The position numbers and the translations under genes are program-made. The notes beneath the pieces were generated by a model that did not search any database, had not been told where the DNA came from, and saw nothing but the letters and a program-made list of their open reading frames with translations. From Orychophragmus violaceus (taxonomy: Eukaryota > Streptophyta > Magnoliopsida > Brassicales > Brassicaceae), in NCBI GenBank assembly GCA_030180135.1, contig CM058231.1:47254235-47318234 (forward strand): 64,000 nt of DNA. The letters are read 5' to 3'. Position 1 is the stretch's first letter. Every line of letters starts with the position of its first letter. This document shows, piece after piece, positions 11,025 to 21,616 of this stretch.

Positions 11025-11180
11025 TAGAAGTTTCTAGATTTGCATGTTTTGGATTTTAAGAAATTTCTAAAGTTAGAAAGTTTCCGGTTTTAGAAAGTTT
11101 CCAATTTTAGAAAGTTTCCAAAATTAGTAGGTTTCCCAAAATGGAAAGTTTCCCAAAATAGTAATCTTCTATTTTGGGAT
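11025..11180. repeat. Degenerate GAAAGTTTCC repeat in copia leader
   Basis: Tandem variants of a unit of about 16-20 bases built on TAGAAAGTTTCC-AAAAT. The block recurs at the same place in C (22150-22320) and E (28545-28625), so it belongs to the element and is not random low-complexity DNA. Confidence 0.65.
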
Positions 11181-11698
11181 GAATTTTTAATAAACCTACA
11201 AACCTCAAATAATATCAAGCGTTGGATGTCTTGTCCAGTCTATGTCAGCTGTCGAAGCCCATTCAATTGTATTCATGGCCTTACAGTGTGAGGGTGTCTA
11301 CTTTTGCGTGGATAAGACGGTTTGTGATTCATAAATGTCATTGGGAGTCCCAGACATTAATGATTACATGACTGTATAGTCTGGTTTTCTTGACTGGGCC
11401 ATCGGGAGTCCCGGGCCTTGAGACATCAGAGTGGATTGGGCCTCGGGCCCAGATTCACAACCAAGAGTTATATCACGGATATAATTAGCCGACATAGGGC
11501 TTACCGATATAAGCTAAGGTTGGGTGATGGCCAGTGGCCCACTTTGATCTTAGTTATATGTGGATCTTGGAATCATTATATTCTATTGAGGGTAACTTAT
11601 GTTATTGAATATAATGCGTGATTAATCATATTAAGTACAATATAAGATTAATCATATTGAACATATTAACTAATAACCTTTTTATCTTATATATTTCA

Positions 11699-11704
11699 GC
11701 TATG
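11699..11704 (+). promoter_or_regulatory. Probable 3' splice site just before copia B gag
   Basis: A pyrimidine/T-rich stretch ends in TTTCAG at 11699, and the gag ATG follows two bases later (CT-ATG). The same arrangement occurs in C and in E (CAG at 29131-29133, ATG 29136). Together with donor-like sites at the LTR end it suggests a 5'-UTR intron that removes the leader. The splicing is inferred. Confidence 0.5.
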
Positions 11705-14700
11705 ACTACTACAAGCACTCAAAACACATTCTCAATCCGGTCTGTTCTCGAGAAGGAGAAGCTGACTGGAACGAACTTCCTGACGTGGTCAAGGAACTTG
11801 AGGCTGGTCCTCAAGCAGGAGAAGAAGGATTATGTCCTTCGTGATCCCCTCCCCGAGAGGCCTCCTAACAATGCCGCCAGGACTCTGCATAATGCTTGGG
11901 AAAAGCATTCGTCAGATGAAAATGATGTCTATTGCCTGATGTTGGCGACAATGACTGCTGAGCTGCAAATGCAGTTCGAGAGTGTGTTGTCACCCATCGA
12001 GATAATGGCAAGCCTGAAATCGCTTTTTCAGGAGCAAGCAAGGACTGAGAGGTTTCAAACAGTTAAGAACCTCTTAGACTGTAAGTTGGCTGCAAATGCG
12101 GCAGTGAGTCCTCATGTCTTGAAGATGATGGGTTATCTCGATCATCTTCAGAAACTCGACTGCCCTATCAGCCAGGAACTTGCCTGCGACATCGTTCTGC
12201 AGTCTTTACCTGCAAGCTATGATCAGTTCATTCTGAACTTTAATATGCATGGCTTGAGTAAGACATTGCCTGAGCTTCACGGAATGCTCAAGACTGCAGA
12301 GCCCAACTTGAGGAAAACCGCCAAGGACCCCAATGTGCTTATGGTGCAAAAGGGCAAGGGGTTTAAGAAATCCTCTGCTAAGGATAAGGGAAAGGCTAAG
12401 GCTGTCCAAGTCTCGGACAAGGACACGCCAAAGCCCAAGCCCAAGTCTAAGGCTGGGCCTACTGACATCTGCAGGTTCTGTAAAGAACCAGGGCATTGGA
12501 GGAGAGAATGTAAGAAATTCCAAGAAGGTCTAAAGGAATTGAAGAAGAAGACTCTCGAGACTTCTTCATCAGGTATTTTTGTTATAGAAGTTAATACAAC
12601 TACTTCTGATAATACCTCATGGGTTATGGATACTGGTTGTGGGGCTCATATTTGTACTAATATGCAGGCACTCAGCAACAGTAGAAGGCTGAAGCAAGGA
12701 CAAGTGGAGCTACGAGTTGGGAATGGAGCGAAAGTTCCTGCACTAGCTGTAGGCACATACTTGTTGTCTTTACCTTCGGGATTGATTTTAGAACTCAATA
12801 ATTGTTATTTTGTACCTGCGATAAGCAGAAATATTATTTCAATTTCTTTGTTGGATTTGGAAGGTTATGATTTTTCAGTTAAGAATAAATTATGTTCCTT
12901 CAATCGCAACAATTTGTTCTATGGTTGTGCCCCTCTTACGAATGGGCTTTACATACTTGATCAATCCGCGCCAATTTATAACATTGATACCAAACGGTTC
13001 AAACCTAATGAGGAGAACCGAACGTTTCTATGGCATTGTCGTTTAGGGCACATCAGCGAGAAACGCATCAAGAGGCTCCATTCGAATGGACTTCTTGGCT
13101 CATTTGACTTTGAGTCATGTGAGAAATGCGAATCCTGCATGATGGGCAAAATGACACGGGCCCCCTTTAATAAACCTAACGAGAGGGCCAGTGACTTATT
13201 GGGCCTGATACACACAGATGTGTGTGGCCCAATGTCCACAAATGCAAGAGGAAACTATCAGTACTTCATTACCTTCACTGATGATTTCAGTAGGTATGGA
13301 TATGTTTATTTAATGAAACATAAGTCTGAATCTTTTGAGAAGTTCAGAGAATTCCAAAATGAAGTACAGAACCAACTTGGCAAAAGCATTAAGGCTCTTC
13401 GGTCCGACCGAGGAGGAGAATACTTAAGCCAAGAATTCAGTGATCATCTAAGAGAGTGTGGGATCGTATCCCAACTCACTCCTCCTGGAACACCTCAATG
13501 GAATGGTGTGTCTGAGAGGAGAAATCGGACCTTATTGGATATGGTTCGATCTATGATGAGTCACACAGACCTTCCAATATCCCTTTGGGGATATGCTCTG
13601 CTAACAGCAGTGTTCACTCTAAATAGAGCGCCATCGAAAGCAGTAGCAAAGACACCATATGAATTATGGACTGGAGTGGCTCCAGTGCTGTCTTATCTAA
13701 GAATTTGGGGTTGTGAAGCCTATGTCAAGAGATTAATCTCAGACAAGCTTACACCAAAGTCTGATAAATGCTACTTCATTGGTTATCCGAAGGAAACCAA
13801 GGCTTATTACTTCTATCTACGTTCCGAGAACAAGATCTTTGTTGCCCGGGATTGTAACTTTCTTGAGAGGGAGTTTCTCTCTAAGAAAGACAGTGGGAGT
13901 AAGGTACTGCTTGAAGAAATTCAAGATGAACAGGATACTGCTCAACCTAATGAGGAAGAGCAGCAGGAGGACCTACAAGAAATTGTAGAGCCTGAACCTG
14001 TAGTACCTGAAGTTCGAAGATCCGGGAGGATCCGTCACGAACCCGAGAGATATCAAGGATTCCTCGTGACTAACTGTCATGATCTTCTGATCATTGATGG
14101 TGATGAACCATCGAACTTCAATCAAGCCATGATGGGCCCAGATTCCTCTAAGTGGCGTAAGGCCACTGATTCCGAAATGGACTCCATGTCGGTCAACCAA
14201 GTGTTTTCGTTGGTTGACTTACCCGCTGGTGTAAAAGCCATCGAGTGCAAATGGATCTTCAAGAAGAAGATTGACGTGGATGGAAATGTCCAGATTTATA
14301 AAGCCAGGTTGGTGGCAAAAGGTTTCAGACAAGTTCACGGTGTGGATTACGATGAAACCTATTCACCAGTGGCTATGATGAAATCTATTCGGATTCTACT
14401 AGCAACTGCAGCTTTTCATGATTATGAAATTTGGCAGATGGACGTGAAAACCGCCTTCCTGAATGGAATTCTGGAAGAGGATGTGTATATGACACAACCT
14501 GACGGTTACATAGATCCAAAGAATGCTGGGAAAGTATGCAAGCTTCATAAATCCATTTATGGATTGAAGCAAGCATCGAGGAGCTGGAATCTTCGTTTTG
14601 ATGAAGCGATCAAGCAATTTGACTTCATCAGAAACGAAGAAGAACAATGCGTGTATAAGAAAACTAGTGGGAGCAAGATAGTATTTCTTATTCTGTATGT

Positions 14701-15679
14701 CGATGACATACTGCTTCTCGGAAACGACGTTCCAATGCTGAAGTCGGTAAAGGACTGGCTTGGAAGTTGTTTTTCCATGAAAGACATGGGTGAAGCCGCA
14801 TACGTTCTTGGAATCAGGATCTACCGGGATAGATCTAGAAGGCTGATAGGCTTGTGTCAAGATTCATACATTGACAAAGTCCTACAAAGATTCAGCATGA
14901 AAGATTCCAAGAAGGGCTTCACGCCAATGGTACATGGCACAACGCTAAGCAAGAAGCAGAGCCCTACGACGGCTGCTGAGCTTGAGCGCATGAAGAATAT
15001 TCCTTATGCATCTGCAATAGGATCTATCATGTATGCCATGATCTGTACTCGTCCTGATGTTGCTTATGCATTGAGCATGACGAGTAGATACCAGTCAAAT
15101 CCAGGTGAAAACCATTGGATTGCCGTCAAGAACATCCTGAAGTATCTAAGACATACAAAGGACAAGTTCTTGGTATACGGTGGAAGTGATGTGCTTAAAG
15201 TCAGTGGATTCACGGACGCAAGTTTCCAGACAGACCAAGATGATTTCCGGTCACAGTCCGGTTATATCTTTTGTCTGAATGGCGGTGCAATCAGTTGGAG
15301 AAGCTCCAAGCAAGACACCGTTGCTGATTCCACTACAGAAGCTGAATATATCGCCGCTTCAGAAGCTGCGAAGGAAGCTGTTTGGATACGAAAGTTCATT
15401 ATTGAACTAGGTGTGATACCAAATGCGGCTGAGCCTCTGGCACTGTTTTGTGATAACAATGGTGCTATTGCTCAGGCAAAGGAACCAAGATCACACCAGA
15501 AATCCAAGCATGTTCTAAGAAGATTTCACTTGATACGTGACATCATTAATAGAAAGGAAGTCAAGATCAGCCGAGTTCAGACAGATGATAACGTCGCTGA
15601 TCCGTTGACAAAGCCACTCCCAAGGCCTAAGCTCGAGTTCCTGACTGAAGCTGTAGGCATTAGAGACATTGAAATGTAA
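11702..15679 (+). CDS. Copia B Gag-Pol polyprotein
   Basis: A single open frame of 1325 codons starting MTTTSTQNTFS. The frame is open 28 codons further up, but this ATG is the one conserved in C and E. Order of domains: copia Gag (about 1-250), zinc knuckle CRFCKEPGHWRREC (about 258), protease with intact DTG in WVMDTGCGAH (about 309), integrase zinc region from HCRLGH (about 445) and catalytic D, D, E in IHTDVCGP, LRSDRGGEY and VSERRNR, reverse transcriptase with YVDD (about 999), and RNase H with TDAS and EAEYIAAS (about 1213). It ends GIRDIEM. No lesion is seen, so this is the best candidate for a functional retrotransposon in the window. Confidence 0.95.
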   Translation: MTTTSTQNTFSIRSVLEKEKLTGTNFLTWSRNLRLVLKQEKKDYVLRDPLPERPPNNAARTLHNAWEKHSSDENDVYCLMLATMTAELQMQFESVLSPIEIMASLKSLFQEQARTERFQTVKNLLDCKLAANAAVSPHVLKMMGYLDHLQKLDCPISQELACDIVLQSLPASYDQFILNFNMHGLSKTLPELHGMLKTAEPNLRKTAKDPNVLMVQKGKGFKKSSAKDKGKAKAVQVSDKDTPKPKPKSKAGPTDICRFCKEPGHWRRECKKFQEGLKELKKKTLETSSSGIFVIEVNTTTSDNTSWVMDTGCGAHICTNMQALSNSRRLKQGQVELRVGNGAKVPALAVGTYLLSLPSGLILELNNCYFVPAISRNIISISLLDLEGYDFSVKNKLCSFNRNNLFYGCAPLTNGLYILDQSAPIYNIDTKRFKPNEENRTFLWHCRLGHISEKRIKRLHSNGLLGSFDFESCEKCESCMMGKMTRAPFNKPNERASDLLGLIHTDVCGPMSTNARGNYQYFITFTDDFSRYGYVYLMKHKSESFEKFREFQNEVQNQLGKSIKALRSDRGGEYLSQEFSDHLRECGIVSQLTPPGTPQWNGVSERRNRTLLDMVRSMMSHTDLPISLWGYALLTAVFTLNRAPSKAVAKTPYELWTGVAPVLSYLRIWGCEAYVKRLISDKLTPKSDKCYFIGYPKETKAYYFYLRSENKIFVARDCNFLEREFLSKKDSGSKVLLEEIQDEQDTAQPNEEEQQEDLQEIVEPEPVVPEVRRSGRIRHEPERYQGFLVTNCHDLLIIDGDEPSNFNQAMMGPDSSKWRKATDSEMDSMSVNQVFSLVDLPAGVKAIECKWIFKKKIDVDGNVQIYKARLVAKGFRQVHGVDYDETYSPVAMMKSIRILLATAAFHDYEIWQMDVKTAFLNGILEEDVYMTQPDGYIDPKNAGKVCKLHKSIYGLKQASRSWNLRFDEAIKQFDFIRNEEEQCVYKKTSGSKIVFLILYVDDILLLGNDVPMLKSVKDWLGSCFSMKDMGEAAYVLGIRIYRDRSRRLIGLCQDSYIDKVLQRFSMKDSKKGFTPMVHGTTLSKKQSPTTAAELERMKNIPYASAIGSIMYAMICTRPDVAYALSMTSRYQSNPGENHWIAVKNILKYLRHTKDKFLVYGGSDVLKVSGFTDASFQTDQDDFRSQSGYIFCLNGGAISWRSSKQDTVADSTTEAEYIAASEAAKEAVWIRKFIIELGVIPNAAEPLALFCDNNGAIAQAKEPRSHQKSKHVLRRFHLIRDIINRKEVKISRVQTDDNVADPLTKPLPRPKLEFLTEAVGIRDIEM

Positions 15680-16527
15680 TCTAAATTTGAGTGGGAGTTT
15701 GAGGGCTTTATTTAGTTATTTGATATGTTCTTGTAAAACATTTTATGTTTAATGAAATTATTATTTCAAGATTATTTTAACTGTGATGAAATAATCGTTC
15801 CAAAGTGATATGAACCATTTTATAGGTCATCGAAGTAAGTGACTTGATCTTGAGTTATCAAAGTCATTTAGCTTGATCATGAGACCCTATATTTGATAGA
15901 TGGCTTATATCATCATGTCCCTAGTCGAAGGTTGTTGAAATTGGAACACCAACAACCGTGTGAGACTAGATTGGTATGTGACTTATGACAAAGTCTCAGT
16001 GTGTCATAGATGCACGGCATCAAAGTCAGTACATAGGTGTATGTAGGGTACATACGACCGGACAAGACCCGATTATAAGAACTCTTCAGGATATTTATAT
16101 CTGTGTCATAAGAGATTCTTACTACGACTATAGAGTATAGTCCTTAGACCTGAGTTCGCATGCATGTGACTGCACATGGACTGATGCGCTTTGATCATTG
16201 TCTAACGCTGTCGTTCTGCGATAGTTATAAGGACCTTGTTTGGGTGTATTATGAAATGAGTAGTTTACAGTGATGGAACAAGACGGAATTTGTCCCTCCA
16301 ATATAAATGGAGTGAATATCTCTAGGCCAATCGGAGATTTGAATACTGGAAAATGCATGGCCATGCTCAAACGGACTTTCCCGAGTCGTTTGGATTGTCA
16401 GTATCAAATCAGAGTCCGATGAACAAGATTAGGCTTTATAAGGATGACACTAATCTTGCCTTATGACTAATCGAGATATTGAGACAAAAGGATTATGAAT
16501 ACAGAGATTCCAGTACAAGTGGGAGAT
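15680..16527 (+). other. Copia B 3' untranslated region and PPT
   Basis: About 850 bases without a gene, ending in the purine tract CAAGTGGGAGAT (16516-16527) directly before the 3' LTR. Its first 470 bases recur inverted at 17167-17637. Confidence 0.8.
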
Positions 16528-17166
16528 TGTTGGAATTGTGTCCAGTAATCTCGGTACTGTCTCTAGAAAGTAAGAGTATGTCAATGATCAGACATAAGTC
16601 ATATAATTCTGGGGGTCATGATGGCTTGCTAGAGTCCGCTCATGATCTATAAGTCTTGGACTTATTGCCTTTATTATATGATCCCATATGGGTCACACGC
16701 CTAAGCTAACAGGAAAATGTGTTGGAACGGCTTAGCAGAAGTACGGTAAAAGTGCCAGGCATTTGTCGTACTTAGAGAGAGATTAATGGGTCTGATTAAA
16801 TCTAAGGGATTTAATCAGATTGGTATTTGGGCCCAAAAGCCCAAAAGGAAATAGACAAGTTTTATGAATAAAACTTAAGTCTGATTCTCCTTCTAACCCT
16901 AGCCCCCTCTGCGATTTCTCTCTCTCTCCCTGCGCCTCCTCTCTCTTGGTCTAGCAGCCTTCTTCCTGCTTGGTGTGCGTGTGTGAACCTCTGGAGGAGT
17001 TATCACTTGGTGGCTCTGCTGATCTCTGACCTGTACCTTCCCTTTCCGCTGCATAAAAGGTAACAGGTGAGATCTATTAAGTTTCTAATCAAGAGAACCT
17101 AGATCTGCATGTTTAGGACTGTTGAATCTGAGAATTGAATCTGGATTAACACTAAACATTCCTTCA
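16528..17166 (+). repeat. Copia B 3' LTR
   Basis: A 639-bp LTR almost identical to 9344-9983. Its TATA position reads TATGAATA instead of TATAAATA. It forms the centre of the large inverted repeat made by B and C. Confidence 0.95.
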
Positions 17167-17637
17167 CTAAGGACTATACTCTATAGTCGTAGTAAGAATC
17201 TCTTATGACACAAGTATAAATATCCTGAAGAGTTCTTATAATCGGGTCTTGTCCGGTCGTATGTACCCTACATACACCAATGTACTGACTTTGATGCCGC
17301 GCATCTATGACACACTGAGACTTTGTCATAAGTCACATACCAATCTAGTCTCACACGGTTGTTGGTGTTCCAATTTCAGCAACCTTTGACTAGGGACATG
17401 ATGATATAAGCCATCTATCAAATATAGGATCTCATGATCAAGCTAAATGACTTTGATAACTCAAGATCAAGTCACTTACTTCGATGACCTATAAAATGGT
17501 TCATATCATTTTGGAACGATTATTTCATCACAGTTAAAATAATCTTGAAATAATAATTTCATTAAACATAAGAAAATGTTTTACAAGAACATATCAAATA
17601 ACTAAATAAAGCCCTCAAACTCCCACTCAAATTTAGA
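17167..17637 (-). other. Copia C 3' untranslated region (truncated)
   Basis: The reverse complement of 15680-16147 with few changes. It stops at CTAAGG (17167), where copia B begins. About 360 bases expected before the C polypurine tract are absent. Confidence 0.85.
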
Positions 17638-20600
17638 TTACATTTCAATGTCTCTAATGCCTACAGCTTCAGTCAGAAACTCGAGCTTAGGCCTTGGGAG
17701 TGGCTTTGTCAACGGATCAGCGACGTTATCATCTGTCTGAACTCGGCTGATCTTGACTTCCTTTCTATTAATGATGTCACGTATCAAGTGAAATCTTATT
17801 AGAACATGCTTGGATTTCTGGTGTGATCTTGGTTCCTTTGCCTGAGCAATAGCACCATTGTTATCACAAAACAGTGCCAGAGGCTCAGCCGCATTTGGTA
17901 TCACACCCAGTTCAATAATGAACTTTCGTATCCAAACAGCTTCCTTCGCTGCTTCTGAGGCGGCGATATATTCAGCTTCTGTAGTGGAATCAGCAACGGT
18001 GTCTTGCTTGGAGCTTCTCCAACTGATTGCACCACCATTCAGACAAAAGATATAACCGGACTGTGACCGGAAATCATCTTGGTCTGTCTGGAAACTTGCG
18101 TCCGTGAATCCACTGACTTTAAGCACATCACTTCCACCGTATACCAAGAACTTGTCCTTAGTATGTCTTAGATACTTCAAGATGTTCTTGACGGCAATCC
18201 AATGGTTTTCACCTGGATTTGACTGGTATCTACTCGTCATGCTCAATGCATAAGCAACATCAGGACGAGTACAGATCATGGCATACATGACAGATCCTAT
18301 TGCAGATGCATAAGGAATATTCTTCATGCGCTCAAGCTCAGCAGCCGTCGTAGGGCTCTGCTTCTTGCTTAGCGTTGTGCCATGTACCATTGGCGTGAAG
18401 CCCTTCTTGGAATCTTTCATGCTGAATATTTGTAGGACTTTGTCAATGTATGAATCTTGACACAAGCCTATCAGCCTTCTAGATCTATCCCGGTAGATCC
18501 TGATTCCAAGAACATATGCAGCTTCACCCATGTCTTTCATGGAAAAACAACTTCCAAGCCAGTCCTTTACCGACTTCAGCATTGGAACGTCGTTTCCGAG
18601 AAGCAGTATGTCATCGACATACAGAATAAGAAATACTATCTTGCTCCCACTAGTTTTCTTATACACGCATTGTTCTTCTTCGTTTCTGATGAAGTCAAAT
18701 TGCTTGATCGCTTCATCAAAACGAAGATTCCAGCTCCTCGATGCTTGCTTCAATCCATAAATGGATTTATGAAGCTTGCATACTTTCCCAGCATTCTTTG
18801 GATCTATGTAACCGTCAGGTTGTGTCATATACACATCCTCTTCCAGAATTCCATTCAGGAAGGCGGTTTTCACGTCCATCTGCCAAATTTCATAATCATG
18901 AAAAGCTGCAGTTGCTAGTAGAATCTGAATAGATTTCATCATAGCCACTGGTGAATAGGTTTCATCGTAATCCACACCGTGAACTTGTCTGAAACCTTTT
19001 GCCACCAACCTGGCTTTATAAATCTGGACATTTCCATCCACGTCAATCTTCTTCTTGAAGATCCATTTGCACTCGATGGCTTTTACACCAGCGGGTAAGT
19101 CAACCAACGAAAATACTTGGTTGACCGACATGGAGTCCATTTCGGAATCAGTGGCCTTACGCCACTTAGAGGAATCTGGGCCCCATCATGGCTTGATTGA
19201 AATTCGATGGTTCATCACCATCAATGATCAGAAGATCATGACAGTTAGTCACGAGGAATCCTTGATATCTCTCGGGTTCGTGACGGATCCTCCCGGATCT
19301 TCGAACTTCAGGTACTACAGGTTCAGGCTCTACAATTTCTTGTAGGTCCTCCTGCTGCTCTTCCTCATTAGGTTGAGCAGTATCCTGTTCATCTTGAATT
19401 TCTTCAAGCAGTACCTTACTCCCACTGTCTTTCTTAGAGAGAAACTCCCTCTCAAGAAAGTTACAATCCCGGGCAACAAAGATCTTGTTCTCGGAACGTA
19501 GATAGAAGTAATAAGCCTTGGTTTCCTTCGGATAACCAATGAAGTAGCATTTATCAGACTTTGGTGTAAGCTTGTCTGAGATTAATCTCTTGACATAGGC
19601 TTCACAACCCCAAATTCTTAGATAAGACAGCACTGGAGCTACTCCAGTCCATAATTCATATGGTGTCTTTGCTACTGCTTTCGATGGCGCTCTATTTAGA
19701 GTGAACACTGCTGTTAGCAGAGCATATCCCCAAAGGGATATTGGAAGGTCTATGTGACTCATCATAGATCGAACCATATCCAATAAGGTCCGATTTCTCC
19801 TCTCAGATACACCATTCCATTGAGGTGTTCCAGGAGGAGTGAGTTGGGACACGATCCCACACTCTCTTAGATGATCACTGAATTCTTGGCTTAAGTATTC
19901 TCCTCCTCGGTCGGACCGAAGAGCCTTAATGCTTTTGCCAAGTTGGTTCTGTACTTCATTTTGGAATTCTCTGAACTTCTCAAAAGATTCAGACTTATGT
20001 TTCATTAAATAAACATATCCATACCTACTGAAATCATCAGTGAAGGTAATGAAGTACTGATAGTTTCCTCTTGCATTTGTGGACATTGGGCCACACACAT
20101 CAGTGTGTATCAGGCCCAATAAGTCACTGGCCCTCTCGTTAGGTTTATTAAAGGGGGCCCGGGTCATTTTGCCCATCATGCAGGATTCGCATTTCTCACA
20201 TGACTCAAAGTCAAATGAGCCAAGAAGTCCATTCGAATGGAGCCTCTTGATGCGTTTCTCGCTGATGTGCCCTAAACGACAATGCCATAGAAACGTTCGG
20301 TTCTCCTCATTAGGTTTGAACCGTTTGGTATCAATGTTATAAATTGGCGCGGATTGATCAAGTATGTAAAGCCCATTCGTAAGAGGGGCACAACCATAGA
20401 ACAAATTGTTGCGATTGAAGGAACATAATTTATTCTTAACTGAAAAATCATAACCTTCCAAATCCAACAAAGAAATTGAAATAATATTTCTGCTTATCGC
20501 AGGTACAAAATAACAATTATTGAGTTCTAAAATCAATCCCGAAGGTAAAGACAACAAGTATGTGCCTACAGCTAGTGCAGGAACTTTCGCTCCATTCCCA

Positions 20601-21616
20601 ACTCGTAGCTCTACTTGTCCTTGCTTCACCCTTCTACTGTTGCTGAGTGCCTGCATATTAGTACAAATATGAGCCCCACAACCAGTATCCATAACCCATG
20701 AGGTATTATCAGAAGTAGTTGTATTAACTTCTATAACAAAAATACCTGATGAAGAAGTCTCGAGAGTCTTCTTCTTCAATTCCTTTAGACCTTCTTGGAA
20801 TTTCTTACATTCTCTCCTCCAATGCCATGGTTCTTTACAGAACCTGCAGATGTCAGTAGGCCCAGCCTTAGACTTGGGCTCTGGCTTTGGCGTGTCCTTG
20901 TCCGAGACTTGGACAGCCTTAGCCTTTCCTTTATCCTTAGCAGAGGATTTCTTTAACCCCTTGCCCTTTTGCACCATAAGCACATTGGGGTCCTTGGCGG
21001 TTTTCCTCAAGTTGGGCTCTGCAGTCTTGAGCATTCCGTGAAGCTCAGGCAATGTCTTACTCAAGCCATGCATATTAAAGTTCAGAATGAACTGATCATA
21101 GCTTGCAGGTAAAGACTGCAGAACGATGTCGCAGGCAAGTTCCTGGCTAATAGGGCAGTCGAGTTTCTGAAGATGATCGAGATAACCCATCATCTTCAAG
21201 ACATGAGGACTCACTGCCGCATTTGCAGCCAACTTACAGTCTAAAAGGTTCTTAACTGTCTGAAACCTCTCAGTCCTTGCTTGCTCCTGAAAAAGCGATT
21301 TCAGGCTTGCCATTATCTCGATGGGTGACAACACACTCTCGAACTGCATTTGCAGCTCAGCAGTCATTGTCGCCAACATCAGGCAATAGACATCATTTTC
21401 ATCTGACGAATGCTTTTCCCAAGCATTATGCAGAGTCCTGGCGGCATTGGCAGGAGGCCTCTCGGGGAGGGGATCACGAAGGACATAATCCTTCTTCTCC
21501 TGCTTGAGGACCAGCCTCAAGTTCCTAGACCACGTCAGGAAGTTCGTTCCAGTCAGCTTCTCCTTCTCGAGAACAGACCGGATTGAGAATGTGTTTTGTG
21601 TGCTTGTAGTTGTCAT
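17638..21616 (-). pseudogene. Copia C Gag-Pol, frameshifted
   Basis: Almost identical to the B polyprotein, with about eleven amino-acid changes seen by eye over roughly 1325 residues. It starts at 21616. An extra C/G in a four-base run at 19178-19184 shifts the frame just before the reverse transcriptase (after QAMMGP). The rest is open from 19140 to 17638. The zinc knuckle has a Gly to Trp change (CKEPWHW in place of CKEPGHW). Protease DTG, integrase residues and YVDD are kept. The frameshift separates Gag-PR-IN from RT-RH, so no full Pol can be made. Confidence 0.92.

Larger units (their letters stand above)
9344..17166 (+). mobile_element. Ty1/copia element B, apparently intact
   Basis: Its parts are the 5' LTR 9344-9983, PBS 9985-9997, a long leader, one open gag-pol frame 11702-15679, a 3' untranslated region, PPT 16516-16527 and the 3' LTR 16528-17166. 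It lies inside copia C in opposite orientation. The flanks (ACTAG on the left, CTAAG on the right) are not a clean 5-bp duplication. All polyprotein motifs are intact, so by coding content it could be autonomous. Confidence 0.9.

Noticed and set aside
11418..11621. Short frames MRHQSGLG... in the leaders of copia B and C
   Set aside because: The same frame recurs only because the two leaders are copies of each other. It has no family resemblance and is not kept in copia E.
11618..11701. Upstream ATG extending the copia B polyprotein by 28 residues
   Set aside because: The extension is AT-rich, lies before a probable splice acceptor, and has no counterpart in copia E. The MTTTSTQ start is conserved.
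14399..14860. Antisense frame of about 150 codons across the copia RT (and its counterpart at 18457-18918)
   Set aside because: A shadow of the conserved pol frame on the opposite strand. It is duplicated only because B and C are copies.
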